From: Trebonia sp963759545 | GTDB taxonomy: Bacteria > Actinomycetota > Actinomycetes > Streptosporangiales > Streptosporangiaceae | Assembly (NCBI GenBank): GCA_963759545.1 | Contig: CAVXAB010000018.1 | Location: forward strand, 1-64,000 | Reading direction: 5' to 3' | DNA length: 64,000 nucleotides | In this document: positions 1 to 9,301 of the stretch, in pieces | How the letters are laid out: each line of letters begins with the position of its first letter | Numbering within the stretch: the first letter of the stretch is position 1 | Program-made: the position numbers and the translations under genes | Notes under the pieces: model-generated | What the model saw: the letters and a program-made list of their open reading frames with translations, nothing else | Told to the model about the DNA's origin: nothing | Databases searched by the model: none

Positions 1-1
1 G

Positions 2-70
2 GCGGCCAGTCGCCCCGGTGCCCGCTTCGCGCTAGCCGCCGGCGAGGTACCGCCCGCCGCGGTCGTGTGA
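2..70 (+). CDS. Possible C-terminal end of an upstream gene
   Basis: The frame is open from the window edge to a TGA at 68-70 and encodes a short Ala/Val-rich tail ending PPAAVV. The next gene begins about 70 bases later with its own ribosome binding site, so this could be the end of a preceding gene. There is too little sequence to name a family, and it may be non-coding. Confidence 0.25.
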   Translation, partial: AASRPGARFALAAGEVPPAAVV

Positions 71-138
71 GAGCTCATGACCTGGGGAACGGTGCCGAGC
101 GGGGGTCTCGGTGGTTTCGCCAGTTAGGAGGCGGCGCG

Positions 139-1482
139 GTGGACGAGAGCATGTGGCGCGGGCTTGGCGAGCTGAGTTCCGGCCTCGCGGACTTCTACCG
201 CGACTTGCACCGGCATCCCGAGTTGTCGCTTGAGGAGCATCGCAGCGCCAGGCTGATCGCCGGCGCGCTGCGGCCGGTTGGCTTCGAGGTCACCGAGAAC
301 GTTGGCGGCACCGGGGTCGTGGGGCTGATGAGAAACGGCGAAGGCCCGGTCGTGATGCTGCGCGCCGACTTCGACGCCCTCCCGGTCGAGGAGCTGACCG
401 GGCTGCCCTATGCCAGCACCGTGCGCGCTCGCGGCCAGGACGGGGAAGAGGTTCCCGTGATGCACGCCTGCGGCCATGACATGCACGCCGCCTGCCTGCT
501 TGGCGCCGCGTCCATGCTCGCCCGCACCCAGGGCACCTGGTCGGGAACCCTGCTCGTCGTGTTCCAGCCGGCCGAGGAACTGGCCCGCGGGGCCACGGAC
601 ATGGTGAACGACGGCCTGTTCCAGCGGTTCCCCGTGCCCGGCATCGTGCTCGGCCAGCACGTCGGCCCGCTGCCCGCCGGGATGATCGGCTACGGCAGCG
701 GACCGCTCATGGCCGCCTCAGACTCGGTGAAGGTGACCCTGTACGGCCAGGGCGGCCACGGTTCCCGCCCGGAGGCCGCCGTCGACCCGGTCCTGATGGC
801 GGCGCACGTCGTGACCCGGCTCCAGGGCATCGTGGCCCGCGAGGTCTCGCCCGCCGAGGCCGCCGTCGTCACGGTCGGGCGGCTGCAGGCGGGGACCAAG
901 GACAACATCATCCCGGACACCGCCGAGCTCGGCATCAACATCCGCACCTACTCCCGGCAGACCCGCGACCTCGTCCGCGCCGCGGTTGAGCGCGTCATCA
1001 CCGCCGAGGCGACCGCCAGCTCCGCGCCGCGCCCGCCCGAGATCACCTGGACCCACAGCGCGCCGCTGCTGATCAGCGACCCCGCCGCCACCGAGGCCAC
1101 CATGGCCGCGTTCCGTGCGCACTTCGGCGCCGAGCGGCTGATGCCCATGCCGCTGGTGACCGCCAGCGAGGACGTCGGCAACTTCGGCGAGGCCGCGGGC
1201 GCGCCCACCGTCTTCTGGTTCTGGGGCGGCCTGGACACCCAGGCCGTGCTCAGCGCGATGGCCGAGGGACGCCTCGACTCGCTGCCGGGAAACCACTCAC
1301 CGTACTTCGCGCCGGTCGTCGAGCCCACCCTCACCACCGGCATCCAGGCCCTCACACTCGCCGCGCGCACCTGGCTCAGGACCGGGGCACCGTACCAGGA
1401 AGTGTCCGGCGCGGTCCCGGCAAGCCGCCGGGCGGCTGACCCGATGACCGCGGCTCAGGGCGGCGGGAGCCAGGGAACGTAG
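139..1482 (+). CDS. M20-family amidohydrolase / peptidase
   Basis: This is a metal-dependent amidohydrolase of the M20 (aminoacylase/hippurate hydrolase) type, which removes acyl groups from amino-acid amides. About 447 residues is normal length. The metal-site motif HACGHDMH is near residue 109, QPAEE near 143, and DFDALPVEE lies before them. A dimerisation-like insert follows (GGHGSRPEAAVDP). The GTG at 139 is chosen because AGGAGG at 126-131 sits seven bases before it; an upstream in-frame start at 67 has no such site. The substrate cannot be read from sequence, and the short Ala/Gly-rich tail looks non-catalytic. Confidence 0.85.
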   Translation: MDESMWRGLGELSSGLADFYRDLHRHPELSLEEHRSARLIAGALRPVGFEVTENVGGTGVVGLMRNGEGPVVMLRADFDALPVEELTGLPYASTVRARGQDGEEVPVMHACGHDMHAACLLGAASMLARTQGTWSGTLLVVFQPAEELARGATDMVNDGLFQRFPVPGIVLGQHVGPLPAGMIGYGSGPLMAASDSVKVTLYGQGGHGSRPEAAVDPVLMAAHVVTRLQGIVAREVSPAEAAVVTVGRLQAGTKDNIIPDTAELGINIRTYSRQTRDLVRAAVERVITAEATASSAPRPPEITWTHSAPLLISDPAATEATMAAFRAHFGAERLMPMPLVTASEDVGNFGEAAGAPTVFWFWGGLDTQAVLSAMAEGRLDSLPGNHSPYFAPVVEPTLTTGIQALTLAARTWLRTGAPYQEVSGAVPASRRAADPMTAAQGGGSQGT

Positions 1483-1630
1483 TAGGAGCCGGCGCTGTTT
1501 CACCCGCGCTGGGTGAGGCAGGGCAGGGCTGCCAGGTGAACGCTGACGCAATGGCGGCGGGTCGGTACGCCCGCGGGCACCGGTGTGCTGGGAGCAGACG
1601 ACCATCCAGGAAGGGCGGCGGAGATCTGTC

Positions 1631-2749
1631 ATGAGTGAGGGCCGTGATCCAGTGAGACCGTCAGCCAGGCCGGCGAAAGGGACCAGGCGGCCCTCGTGGC
1701 CCTGGATGCTGATTCCCGCCGTCGCGGTCGCCATCGCCGGCGCCGGGTGCACGTCGACGACGACCACCGCTTCCAGCGCGGGAAACGTCACCGCCGCGGG
1801 CTCCGCCGCCACCTGCAACGTGACCACCGTGGCCGACGACGTGCTCCCATCTGTGGTGACGATCTCCGCCAGCGGCGCCGCGGGCGCGGGTACCGGCTCA
1901 GGCGAGGTCATCAAGAGCGACGGCTACATCCTGACGAACAACCACGTCATCTCTCCCGCCGCCAACGGCGGCAAGGTGGAGGTGACCTTCGCGTCGGGAA
2001 CCACCGTCCCCGCCACGATCGTCGGCCGCGACATTCTCACCGACCTGGCCGTGCTCAAGGTCACGCCGCCGTTCGACCTGAAGGTCATCGGGATGGGCTC
2101 ATCGGACTCTGTGGTGGTCGGCCAGCCGGTCGTTGCCCTTGGCGCGCCGCTCGGCCTGTCCGGCACCGTGACCTCCGGCATCGTGAGCGCGCTGAACCGG
2201 ACGGTGGAAGTGCCCGCGGAGAACGACAGCTCCGCGCTGCTCGTGTCCGCGGTGCAGACGGACGCCGCGATCAACCCGGGCAACAGCGGCGGCGCCCTGG
2301 TGAACTGCTCGGGCGACCTCATCGGCGTTCCGACCGCGGGCGCGACCGTGCCGAGCTCGACCGGCGAGTCCTCGGGCGGGAGCATCGGGCTTGGCTTCGC
2401 GATCCCGGTTGACCTGGCCAAGACCATCTCGAACGAGCTCATCTCCACCGGCCGGGTGACGCACGCGTTCTTCGGGCTCCAGACCGTGCCGATACCCCAG
2501 GCCACGGCCAAGGAAGCCGGGATCAGCGAGGGCCTGTTCGTGGCGGGCGTGGTGGCCAACGGCCCGGCCGCGAAGGCCGGCCTGAGCCAGGGCGACGTCA
2601 TCACCAAGCTCGACGGCAACCCGGCCACCACCAACGTCCAGCTGCAGGAGCTGACGCTCACCAAGAGCCCGGGCGACAAGGTGACGGTCGACTACGTGCG
2701 GGACGGGAAGGCGGGCACCGCCACCGTGACGCTCGGCACTCAGCCGTAA
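1631..2749 (+). CDS. HtrA/DegP-like S1C serine protease with PDZ domain
   Basis: This is an envelope trypsin-like protease with one C-terminal PDZ domain. After a basic, Pro-rich cytoplasmic N-terminus there is one hydrophobic segment ending AIAGAGC, which could be a signal anchor or a poor lipobox, since glycine is at -3 where leucine is usual. The catalytic triad is visible: His in NNHVI (about residue 105), Asp in TDLAVLKV (about 138) and Ser in NPGNSGGAL (about 219). The PDZ core includes GLSQGDVITKLDG. It probably handles misfolded or stress-damaged secreted proteins. ATG 1631 fits family N-termini better than the earlier in-frame ATG at 1583, but the ribosome binding site is weak. Confidence 0.85.
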   Translation: MSEGRDPVRPSARPAKGTRRPSWPWMLIPAVAVAIAGAGCTSTTTTASSAGNVTAAGSAATCNVTTVADDVLPSVVTISASGAAGAGTGSGEVIKSDGYILTNNHVISPAANGGKVEVTFASGTTVPATIVGRDILTDLAVLKVTPPFDLKVIGMGSSDSVVVGQPVVALGAPLGLSGTVTSGIVSALNRTVEVPAENDSSALLVSAVQTDAAINPGNSGGALVNCSGDLIGVPTAGATVPSSTGESSGGSIGLGFAIPVDLAKTISNELISTGRVTHAFFGLQTVPIPQATAKEAGISEGLFVAGVVANGPAAKAGLSQGDVITKLDGNPATTNVQLQELTLTKSPGDKVTVDYVRDGKAGTATVTLGTQP

Positions 2750-2765
2750 CGGCGCCCCTCCTGGG

Positions 2766-4592
2766 TCAGTTGGCGGCCAGGTTCCCAAGCGCGGCGGTGC
2801 GGTCCGCGGTCCAGCCGGCGGGCGGGATGATGGCCGCCCAGGAGGAGGCCCCCTGGAGCATGCCGTAGGTGTGACCGTGCCCGGCAGGGACGGCCGCCGC
2901 CAGCGCCAGGTCGGCCGCGACCTGCCAGAACGTCACGAGCGGGTACCAGTGCATCGCCGAGGAGACGTCGGGCGGATGCGTGCCGCGCAGCCAGTCGGGC
3001 TGGTGGAAGGCCAGCGCCCACGACCACCAGACGATCGGGTCGGAGGTGTTCTGCAGGTACACCACCCGCGGCACGGCCCAGTCCGCGGGTACCGGGCTGA
3101 GCTGACCGAGCGAGGTGATGAAACGCACCGTCGTGCCGCCCCGGTAGACCGGCTGCCACTCGGGCGTTCCCGGATCGCGGTCGGCCGTGAACTGGGTCCA
3201 CAGCGTGTTGTCGTTGGTCGGGCCGACCCAGAGCACCCCCGAGGTCCGGTTCCTGATGTCGTTGACGCCGCTGAACGCCGCCTCGCCGCCGAACGACCCG
3301 AGGCTTTCACCGAAGACGACCAGCTTCGGCCGGTGGTCGGCGGGCAGCCGGCTCCATACGCCGTACACCGCGTCGAACAGGTCGCGTCCGGCCTCCTGCG
3401 CGGGGCCCTTGTCCGCGACGAAGGTGATCCAGCTCGGCAGGAAGGAGTACTGGATCGCGGCGACCGCCGTGTCGCCGCCGTACATGTACTCAAGCGGGTC
3501 GATCATCGCCGGGTTCACCCAGCCGGTGCCGGTGGTGGTGGCGACGACGAGCACCTTGCGGCTGAACGCCCCCGTCCGTTCCAGCTCACTGACGGCCAGC
3601 GCGGACTCCGCCTCGATCGACGGCGCGGAGTTAAGGCCCGCGTACACCCGGATCGGCTCCATCGCCCGCACCCCGGTGAACTGGCTTATCTCGGCGACCG
3701 TCGGGCCGCCTGCCACGAAGGTCCTGCCCTGCCGGCCGAGCGTGTCCCAGGGCGCGAGCGAGTCAGGGCCGCCCGACCGCATCGGTGACGTGGGCTGGGT
3801 AACGCCGGCGGCGGTCCCGCTGTCCGTGCCGCCGAACACCGAGTTGGCCGCGCTGAGCGCGCCGCGCGACAACGCCCCGGTCGCGAGCAGCAGGAGCAGC
3901 ACGCATACCACGAGCACCACGACGGCGGCCCCGGCCCGGTCCGGGATGACCCGGCCCACGAGCCGGGCGATCAGTCGCACGACCGCCCGTATCCCGCGCG
4001 CGACCATGATCAGGGCCGCCGTCAGCAGCACCGTCACCACGACGACCAGGATGTAGCTGGCCTCGCTCTCCTGGGTGACGTCGACCAGTTCCCTGATCTG
4101 GTGCTGCCACTGGGCGCCAAGGACGCCGAACAGCGGGATCAGCACCACCGCGGCGACCAGCAGCGCCCAGCGCGCCGCGCGCCGTAGCCCGGGACCTGGA
4201 CGCCACGGGATCAGCGAGCGCAGCAGCCAGCCGATGAGCAGCCCGACCCCGTAGCCGATGGTCGCCGTCACCGCGGACATCACTGCCTGCAGGTACCACG
4301 CCCTTGGCAGCAGCGACGGCGTGAGCGACAGGCAGTAAAAGACAAGCGCCCCGGTCAGGCCCGCCGGCGGGAAACCGGAAAGGTAGCGCCTGGTGCGCGG
4401 GAAGTGCCACCAGCGCGGCCGGACGGGGGGTTCGGCCACCGCGTCCCGCTCTGGCGCGCCACGCGGGTCAGGGACCGTGGGCGGCGCTGCCCGGTCGGGT
4501 GCCTCCTGATCTGGCGGGCCGGCGGGCACCTGGTGCCCCAGCCCGGATTCCGCCTGGCCCTGCCGCGTCCCGGCCGGGTGTTCCCGCTCCAT
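2766..4592 (-). CDS. Membrane-anchored alpha/beta hydrolase (Abhydrolase_9 family)
   Basis: A large predicted membrane protein of 608 residues. The Pro-rich N-terminus is followed by about five hydrophobic segments (for example SLTPSLLPRAWYLQAVMSAV and GAAVVVLVVCVLLLLLATGA). A soluble alpha/beta hydrolase domain then carries the nucleophile elbow GESLGSFGG. This two-part layout, membrane N-domain plus hydrolase C-domain, is the Abhydrolase_9_N / Abhydrolase_9 family common in actinobacteria. The physiological substrate is unknown. The ATG at 4592 has a strong purine-rich site (reverse complement of cccctcc) about seven bases upstream. The gene converges on the HtrA-like gene with only 16 bases between stops. 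Confidence 0.85.
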   Translation of the reverse strand: MEREHPAGTRQGQAESGLGHQVPAGPPDQEAPDRAAPPTVPDPRGAPERDAVAEPPVRPRWWHFPRTRRYLSGFPPAGLTGALVFYCLSLTPSLLPRAWYLQAVMSAVTATIGYGVGLLIGWLLRSLIPWRPGPGLRRAARWALLVAAVVLIPLFGVLGAQWQHQIRELVDVTQESEASYILVVVVTVLLTAALIMVARGIRAVVRLIARLVGRVIPDRAGAAVVVLVVCVLLLLLATGALSRGALSAANSVFGGTDSGTAAGVTQPTSPMRSGGPDSLAPWDTLGRQGRTFVAGGPTVAEISQFTGVRAMEPIRVYAGLNSAPSIEAESALAVSELERTGAFSRKVLVVATTTGTGWVNPAMIDPLEYMYGGDTAVAAIQYSFLPSWITFVADKGPAQEAGRDLFDAVYGVWSRLPADHRPKLVVFGESLGSFGGEAAFSGVNDIRNRTSGVLWVGPTNDNTLWTQFTADRDPGTPEWQPVYRGGTTVRFITSLGQLSPVPADWAVPRVVYLQNTSDPIVWWSWALAFHQPDWLRGTHPPDVSSAMHWYPLVTFWQVAADLALAAAVPAGHGHTYGMLQGASSWAAIIPPAGWTADRTAALGNLAAN

Positions 4593-4698
4593 GTCCGCGC
4601 CCCCTCCCCGGTGTGCGGTGTAGTCCGCAGATTGCGCTTGCCGGGCCGCGCGCGCATCATCTGGAACGGGTGAACCGCGAGCCGGCTTCTCGTTGCCG

Positions 4699-5493
4699 TC
4701 ACCGGGTCGCCCACGCCCAGACCGCGGCCGAGGCGAGCACGCTCAGCCCGTTCACCGCCCAGTGCAGGCCGGCGGGCGCGAGCAGCGAGCCGCTGCGGCG
4801 CCGCAGCTCACAGAACACCACGCCGCTCGCGGCGGTGAACAGCACCGTGCCGAGGACCGCGATCACCTGCGCGGACGTGCCTCGGCCGACTGCGCTCCCG
4901 ATCGCCTCGTTGTCCGTGGCAAGCCCAAGCGACGGGAGGATGTGCCACAGGCCGAACAGCGCCGACGACACCGTCGTCGCCACGACGGTGCCGCCGAGGC
5001 GCCGCAGCAGGCCCCAGAGAACGCCGCGGAAGGCGACCTCCTCAAGCAGCACCGTGCCGACCGGGATAAGCACGAAGGTGGTGAGCAGCGCGTCCGCCAG
5101 GTCCAGGTGGTAGCGGCTGTCGCGGAACGCGGCACGCGTCAGCGGCAGTGCCGCGCCGGCCGCGAGGACGACCGCGACGATGCCGATCACGGCGGCCGCC
5201 CACGTCATCCCGCGCCGCCACGTCCCCGGGCCGAGCCCGAGCTCACGCCAGCTCAGCCCGGCCAGCCTCGCCAGCCCGAGCAGTACCGCGGCACACACGG
5301 GCCCTACGACAAGCGACGCATGCGGCACCCGGACGTCAACGACGTTAACGACGACCAGGAGGGCGACGGTGACGGCGACGGCCAGCCGGGGAGAAAGCCA
5401 GGGCAGCCCGGGCCAGCCCGGTCCCTCCCGCGATGCCTGTCCCATGTGGTGTTCCGCGCGCGTCCAGTGCCTCATCGCAAGCCGGCGGCCCAT
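4699..5493 (-). CDS. CPBP-family intramembrane metalloprotease (CAAX protease-like)
   Basis: A multi-spanning membrane protein of up to 264 residues with the ABI/CPBP signature: glutamates and arginine in EEVAFRG, and a downstream His motif FGLWH. Family members cleave within membranes or process prenylated or peptide substrates; the partner here is unknown. Several start codons are possible (5493, 5475, 5445) and none has a clear ribosome binding site, so the first few residues are uncertain. It lies between two other leftward genes with about 100 bases before the next, so an operon is possible but not shown. Confidence 0.8.
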   Translation of the reverse strand: MGRRLAMRHWTRAEHHMGQASREGPGWPGLPWLSPRLAVAVTVALLVVVNVVDVRVPHASLVVGPVCAAVLLGLARLAGLSWRELGLGPGTWRRGMTWAAAVIGIVAVVLAAGAALPLTRAAFRDSRYHLDLADALLTTFVLIPVGTVLLEEVAFRGVLWGLLRRLGGTVVATTVSSALFGLWHILPSLGLATDNEAIGSAVGRGTSAQVIAVLGTVLFTAASGVVFCELRRRSGSLLAPAGLHWAVNGLSVLASAAVWAWATR

Positions 5494-5514
5494 TGGAATC
5501 TAGCGTCACTGGCC

Positions 5515-6051
5515 CTAGCGCGCTCCCGCGCGTTTGCTGTCCCGCCTCGCCTGGCGGCGAGCGCCCTGGGCGAGCGTGCCGGCCCGCTCTTTCTCGGTGG
5601 CGGGGTTGCGCAGGGCGCGCTCGCCGGTCGGTTCCGGCGTCGCGTCGGGGCCCTGGCGCCGCTGGCGGGGCACCATCTCTCCGGATCCCGGCCAGTCGCT
5701 CTGCCTGCCGGCCTTCGCCGCGGCGAGCCGTTCGGCCCGCAGCGCCGCCGCCGACTCCCTCGCCAGAACCGCGACCCGCCGGCTCACCTGGGCGAGCGCC
5801 CGCTCGAAGGCCTCCGCCTTCGCGCGAGCGCGGGAGTTCTCCGGCCGCGCCTTGCCCCGGCCACCGCGCTCTGGCACCCGTGCACTCGCGCCCCGGCGGT
5901 ACTGGCCGACGTACTTGTCGCGCGCCCGCCTGATCCGCGTCTCAAGCGCGATGGCCCCGTCCTCGTCGAGCATGACGAGCGCATCCCGGTCGGTCTCCGC
6001 GACCAGCAGCCTTTCCGACTCGGTCAGCACCGCAAGCAGGGACGCGTCCAT
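5515..6051 (-). CDS. Conserved actinobacterial protein of unknown function, Arg/Ala-rich
   Basis: 178 residues, strongly charged. The N-terminal half (LVAETDRDALVMLDEDGAI, then RRARDKYVGQYRRGASARV and RGKARPENSRARAKAEAFE) matches a conserved hypothetical protein I recognise from many actinomycetes. The family usually ends in a helical Arg/Ala/Lys-rich tail, as here. It looks cytoplasmic, mostly helical and likely nucleic-acid binding because of its charge, but no function is known to me. It ends 22 bases before the CPBP-protease gene begins on the same strand, which suggests cotranscription. Confidence 0.6.
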   Translation of the reverse strand: MDASLLAVLTESERLLVAETDRDALVMLDEDGAIALETRIRRARDKYVGQYRRGASARVPERGGRGKARPENSRARAKAEAFERALAQVSRRVAVLARESAAALRAERLAAAKAGRQSDWPGSGEMVPRQRRQGPDATPEPTGERALRNPATEKERAGTLAQGARRQARRDSKRAGAR

Positions 6052-6485
6052 GTCTTCCCCCCATGACCAGGCCGGGCCGCGCGCCGGCGACCGCGCCCTC
6101 GTTAAGTCCGACCCTCCGTGTTCGTGGTCGGTGCAAGCGCCGCGGGCGACAGTCCCCAGTCGGCCGCCCAGCCCCCGGCTGAGCGGGCCGTGCCCGCGGC
6201 AGCAGACCCATACCCGGCGGAAAGCCGCGGCAATCCACCGGGGGCGGCGACGGCACGTTCGCGCCGCCGCTTGACCGCGCGGGCAACAGCGTCCGCGGGC
6301 AGCTGGCGGCCAGGTTCCTGTCGCGCAGGCTCGGGCTCAGCCTGTTCGCCGCTAGCCCGGCGGACCAGGCCGGGACCGTGCCTCGCCAGTCAAACTCAGC
6401 AAACCGCTGATCCAGAACGACTTGTGGTTACTCTGGCACCCCGCGCTTGACTCCACGCGCGCGGCGGCGTACCAGGCAGCGCGCG
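6052..6485. other. Intergenic stretch holding a degenerate gene remnant
   Basis: No intact gene is supported here. The only recognisable content is the glutaminase-like fragment at 6183-6410, listed separately. The 130 bases before it, next to the start of the leftward conserved gene, show nothing I recognise. Confidence 0.5.
6183..6410 (+). pseudogene. C-terminal remnant of a glutaminase
   Basis: Read in the frame that ends at TGA 6408-6410, this stretch encodes PPLDRAGNSVRGQLAARFLS followed by RRLGLSLF. That closely resembles the end of serine-dependent-type glutaminases, where a conserved PLD-x-x-GNSVRG-x-x-x-x-x-x-LS-x-x-x-GL-x-LF block closes the protein. The frame is closed upstream by TGA at 6180-6182, and the catalytic region of about 250 residues is absent. 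It is therefore a decayed fragment left by a deletion. The match is by eye from memory of the family and was not checked by alignment. Confidence 0.6.
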
Positions 6486-6973
6486 TCAGCAGGTGTTCGA
6501 CACGGCCGTCACCAGGCTGTTCCCCGCGGTGACGACCGAACCCGCCGCCGAGGCAAGCGCGCTGAGCGTCCCGCCGTTCAGGTTGGCCCTGGCCGCGGTG
6601 AGGCTCGAACTCAGCTTGGACAGCGCGTTCGACATGGCGGTGATCTGCGGGGAGAACTGGCCGTGCGCGTCGCTCTTGACCACGGCGAACTGCTGCTGGA
6701 TCTTGGTGAGCTGGGCGGAGACCGCCGAGGTGCCGCCCGCCGTGATGTTGATGTCCTTCAGGCCGACGATGTCGTCCTTGAGCTTGGTCGCGCTCGCGCA
6801 GAGGGCCGTCTTAGCGCTGGCGGTGGCGCTGGCAGCCGCGCTGCTTGCGGGCGCGCTGCTTGCTGGGGCGCTGCTAGTAGCGGGATGCTGCTGCTGGTGC
6901 TACTGCAGCCAGCGAGGACCGCCGCGGCCACGGCGCCAGCGGCACACAGCACCTTGCATCCCCTTGCGATCAT
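6486..6973 (-). CDS. Small secreted lipoprotein, frameshifted in a serine-repeat linker
   Basis: The first frame starts at ATG 6973 and encodes a lipoprotein signal peptide ending VAAAVLAGC with a Ser/Thr run after the cysteine. The second frame continues with a Ser/Ala-rich linker (ATSSAPASSAPASSAAASAT), then a helical domain with TALCASATKLKDDIVGLKDI and a final VSNTC. Two cysteines in the mature part could pair. The frames switch within the AGC repeats at 6885-6900, and one missing base would restore a single protein of about 160 residues. A TTG at 6988 close to a GGAGGA site is another possible start. The family is not recognised. Confidence 0.55.
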
Positions 6974-7077
6974 GTCTGCAGCATGCAAGTCCTCCCGGCG
7001 GGCCGCGTCACCCGCGCCGGGTGAAGGCCAGCGCGCCCGCGTCGCGCGTCGCGGCCGCTCACGGCAGCCACGACACC

Positions 7078-7196
7078 TATCGCCCCCACCGCGGTCGCGC
7101 ACGAAACACACGAGCGGCACGCCAGGCCCGCTGACCGCTATCGCCCCCACCGGTCGCGCACGGAACAGACGCGGAAGGCCAGGTGCGGCTGACCGC
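7078..7196 (+). repeat. Tandem duplication of about 60 bp
   Basis: Two adjacent diverged copies (7078-7137 and 7139-7196) share tatcgcccccaccg, gtcgcgcacg and gctgaccgc. They lie just beyond the 3' end of the leftward AraC-type gene and upstream of the leftward lipoprotein gene. No coding role is seen. Confidence 0.6.
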
Positions 7197-7208
7197 TGCG
7201 GTCAGGGG

Positions 7209-8153
7209 TCAGCCGCGGAAGGCGGTGCGGTAGGCGGTCGGGCTGACGCCCACGGCCTGATGGAAATGGCGGCGCAGCGTGGTGGCCGTGCCCATGCCGC
7301 ACCGCGCGGCGACCTGCTCGACCGAGGCCTCCGTGCGCTCGAGCAGGTCCTGCGCACGGGTGATGCGCTGCTGGTGCAGCCAGCCGAGCGGAGTCAGCCC
7401 GACCTCCGCGCGCATCCGGCGCGCGAGCTGGCGGGCGCTCAGTCCCGACTCCCGCGCGAGGTCCTGCACGGTGAGTGGCTCGTCGAGGCGGGCCCGAGCC
7501 CAGTCAAGCGCGGGCCCGAGCCTGTCGGTCACCCGCGGGTCGGGCGGCGGGGCGATGAACTGGGCCTGCCCGCCGCGGCGGTGCGAGGGCACGACGAGGC
7601 GCCTGGCCAGTCCGTTCGCGGCGGAGGCGCCGTGGTCGCGCTGGACGAGGTGCAGGCAGAGGTCGAGCGCCGCGGTCTTTCCCGCCGACGTCAGCACCTG
7701 TCCGTCGTCGACATAAAGCACGTCGGCGCGCACGTCGACGCGCGGATAAAGGCGAGCGAGCCGCTCGGCGTGCATCCAGTGCGTGGCCGCGCCGCGCCCG
7801 TCGAGCAGCCCCGCGGCGGCCAGCACGAACGCCCCCGTGCACAGCGCGGCGATCCGCACGCCCGCGTCGCGCGCCGCGCGCAGTGCCGCGAGCAGGGCCG
7901 GGTCCGGCTGGCCGTCGAGCTCATTGGTCGACGGGACCACCACGGTGTCGACCCTGGCCAGCTCCGCGAACCCGCGCGCGGGGAACCCGGGGAGCCAGGG
8001 AGACGGTGAGCCGTCAGGCGTGCAGGCGACGAGCTCATACCAGGTGCCCGTGGGCGAGAGATCGGACCGGTCGACCCCGAAGACCTCGGCCGCGATCGCC
8101 GTCTCGTAGAGCATCGCGTCCTCGTGGAGGGCGAGCCCGATCACATGGCGCAT
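7209..8153 (-). CDS. GlxA-type transcriptional regulator (DJ-1/PfpI domain plus AraC helix-turn-helix)
   Basis: About 314 residues. The N-terminal two-thirds is a DJ-1/PfpI-like sensor fold with the LCTGAFVLAAAGLLDGR elbow and the following ATHW. The last 100 residues form an AraC/XylS double helix-turn-helix (DLARESGLSARQLARRMRAE, then VEQVAARCGMGTATTLRRHF). Such proteins usually control divergent or nearby genes in response to small metabolites. ATG 8153 (MRHVIGLAL) is preferred over an earlier ATG at 8174 because family members begin that way. It is divergent from the reductase-like gene at 8225 with about 70 bases between starts, so that gene is the likely target. Confidence 0.85.
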   Translation of the reverse strand: MRHVIGLALHEDAMLYETAIAAEVFGVDRSDLSPTGTWYELVACTPDGSPSPWLPGFPARGFAELARVDTVVVPSTNELDGQPDPALLAALRAARDAGVRIAALCTGAFVLAAAGLLDGRGAATHWMHAERLARLYPRVDVRADVLYVDDGQVLTSAGKTAALDLCLHLVQRDHGASAANGLARRLVVPSHRRGGQAQFIAPPPDPRVTDRLGPALDWARARLDEPLTVQDLARESGLSARQLARRMRAEVGLTPLGWLHQQRITRAQDLLERTEASVEQVAARCGMGTATTLRRHFHQAVGVSPTAYRTAFRG

Positions 8154-8224
8154 GTCGCAAATTGTACGCATCATGTCAGATCGGTCACTCGCGCCGGGCC
8201 TGGCGTCCTGCTGGAATTACCGTC

Positions 8225-9301
8225 ATGGAGAGAAACGTGCTGGTCTACGGCGCCTACGGGCACACCGGACGATTCGTCGTAACCGAACTGCTGCGCCGCG
8301 GCCTGACGCCGGTCCTGTCCGGGCGCGACGGGGCAAGGCTCGGCCAGATGGCGGGTGAGTTCCCCGGCCTGGAAGCGCGGCAGGCGACGGTGGATGACGC
8401 CAAGTCGCTGGCGAATGCCGTCCGCGGCACCGGGCTGGTGGTGAACTGCGCCGGCCCGTTCCTTGACACCGCCGTCCCTGTCGCGACCGCCGCCGTGCGC
8501 GCCGGTGCGCACTACCTGGACATCACCGCGGAGCAGGCGGCGGCCCAGGCGGTGTACCGCGCTCACGAGGAGCTTGGCTGGCCCGCCGACGTCGCGGTCA
8601 TCCCGGCGATGGCGTTCTACGGCGGGCTCGCCGACCTGCTGGCGACTACCGCGATGGCCGAATGGGCCGCCGCGGACGAGATCACCGTCGCCATCGGCCT
8701 TGACCGGTGGTGGCCGACCGAGGGCACCAGGACCACCGGCAGGCGCAACACCGCGACCCGCCTGGTCGTCGACGGCGGGCGTCTCGTGCCCGTCCACAGC
8801 CCGGCGCCAGTTCGAGACTGGGACTTTCCCGCGCCACTGGACCGCCAGGTGGTGACGGGCATGCCGTTCGCCGAGATCGTCACGATGGCGCGTCACCTGG
8901 CAGCGTCGAGAATCGGCACCTACCTCTCGGCTGTCGCGCTTGACGACATTCGGAACCCGGCGACACCCGCTCCCCAGGCCGTCGACGAGGACGGCCGCTC
9001 GGCGCAGCGGTTCGTCGTCGACGTCGTCGTGCGCCGCGGTACGCAGGAGCGCCGGATCTCGGCGGCCGGGCGCGACATCTACGCGGTCACGGGGCCGCTC
9101 GTCGCCGAGGCGGCCAGGCGGCTCATGGACGGCCGCGCGAAGGTGCGGGGCGCGGCCGCACCGGGAGAGGTCTTCGCCGCCGCGGACTTCCTGCGCGCCC
9201 TCGGCCCAGGTCAGAAGGCAGGGCCCACGCTGCAGGTCACCGGGACCGGCTGGGCGGGGTCCAGCGCGTCGCGGACAAGTTGCGCGACGTCGGGGTCGTA
9301 G
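8225..9301 (+). CDS. Saccharopine dehydrogenase-like NAD(P)-binding protein
   Basis: About 358 residues with an N-terminal Rossmann fold: VLVYGAYGHTGRFVVTEL is the dinucleotide-binding loop, then SGRDGARL and VVNCAGPF. Members of this superfamily are oxidoreductases or uncharacterised trans-acting reductases; the substrate here is unknown. It starts at ATG 8225, divergent from the GlxA-type regulator. The last 30 codons or so (after DFLRALGPG) overlap the end of the convergent lipase gene by 91 bases and look unlike the family, so the natural stop may have been lost by a small indel or point change. Confidence 0.75.
   Translation: MERNVLVYGAYGHTGRFVVTELLRRGLTPVLSGRDGARLGQMAGEFPGLEARQATVDDAKSLANAVRGTGLVVNCAGPFLDTAVPVATAAVRAGAHYLDITAEQAAAQAVYRAHEELGWPADVAVIPAMAFYGGLADLLATTAMAEWAAADEITVAIGLDRWWPTEGTRTTGRRNTATRLVVDGGRLVPVHSPAPVRDWDFPAPLDRQVVTGMPFAEIVTMARHLAASRIGTYLSAVALDDIRNPATPAPQAVDEDGRSAQRFVVDVVVRRGTQERRISAAGRDIYAVTGPLVAEAARRLMDGRAKVRGAAAPGEVFAAADFLRALGPGQKAGPTLQVTGTGWAGSSASRTSCATSGS

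Noticed and set aside
4693..6066. 457-codon rightward frame opposite the CPBP protease and conserved gene
   Set aside because: Composition is Arg/Pro-rich antisense of two recognisable leftward genes.
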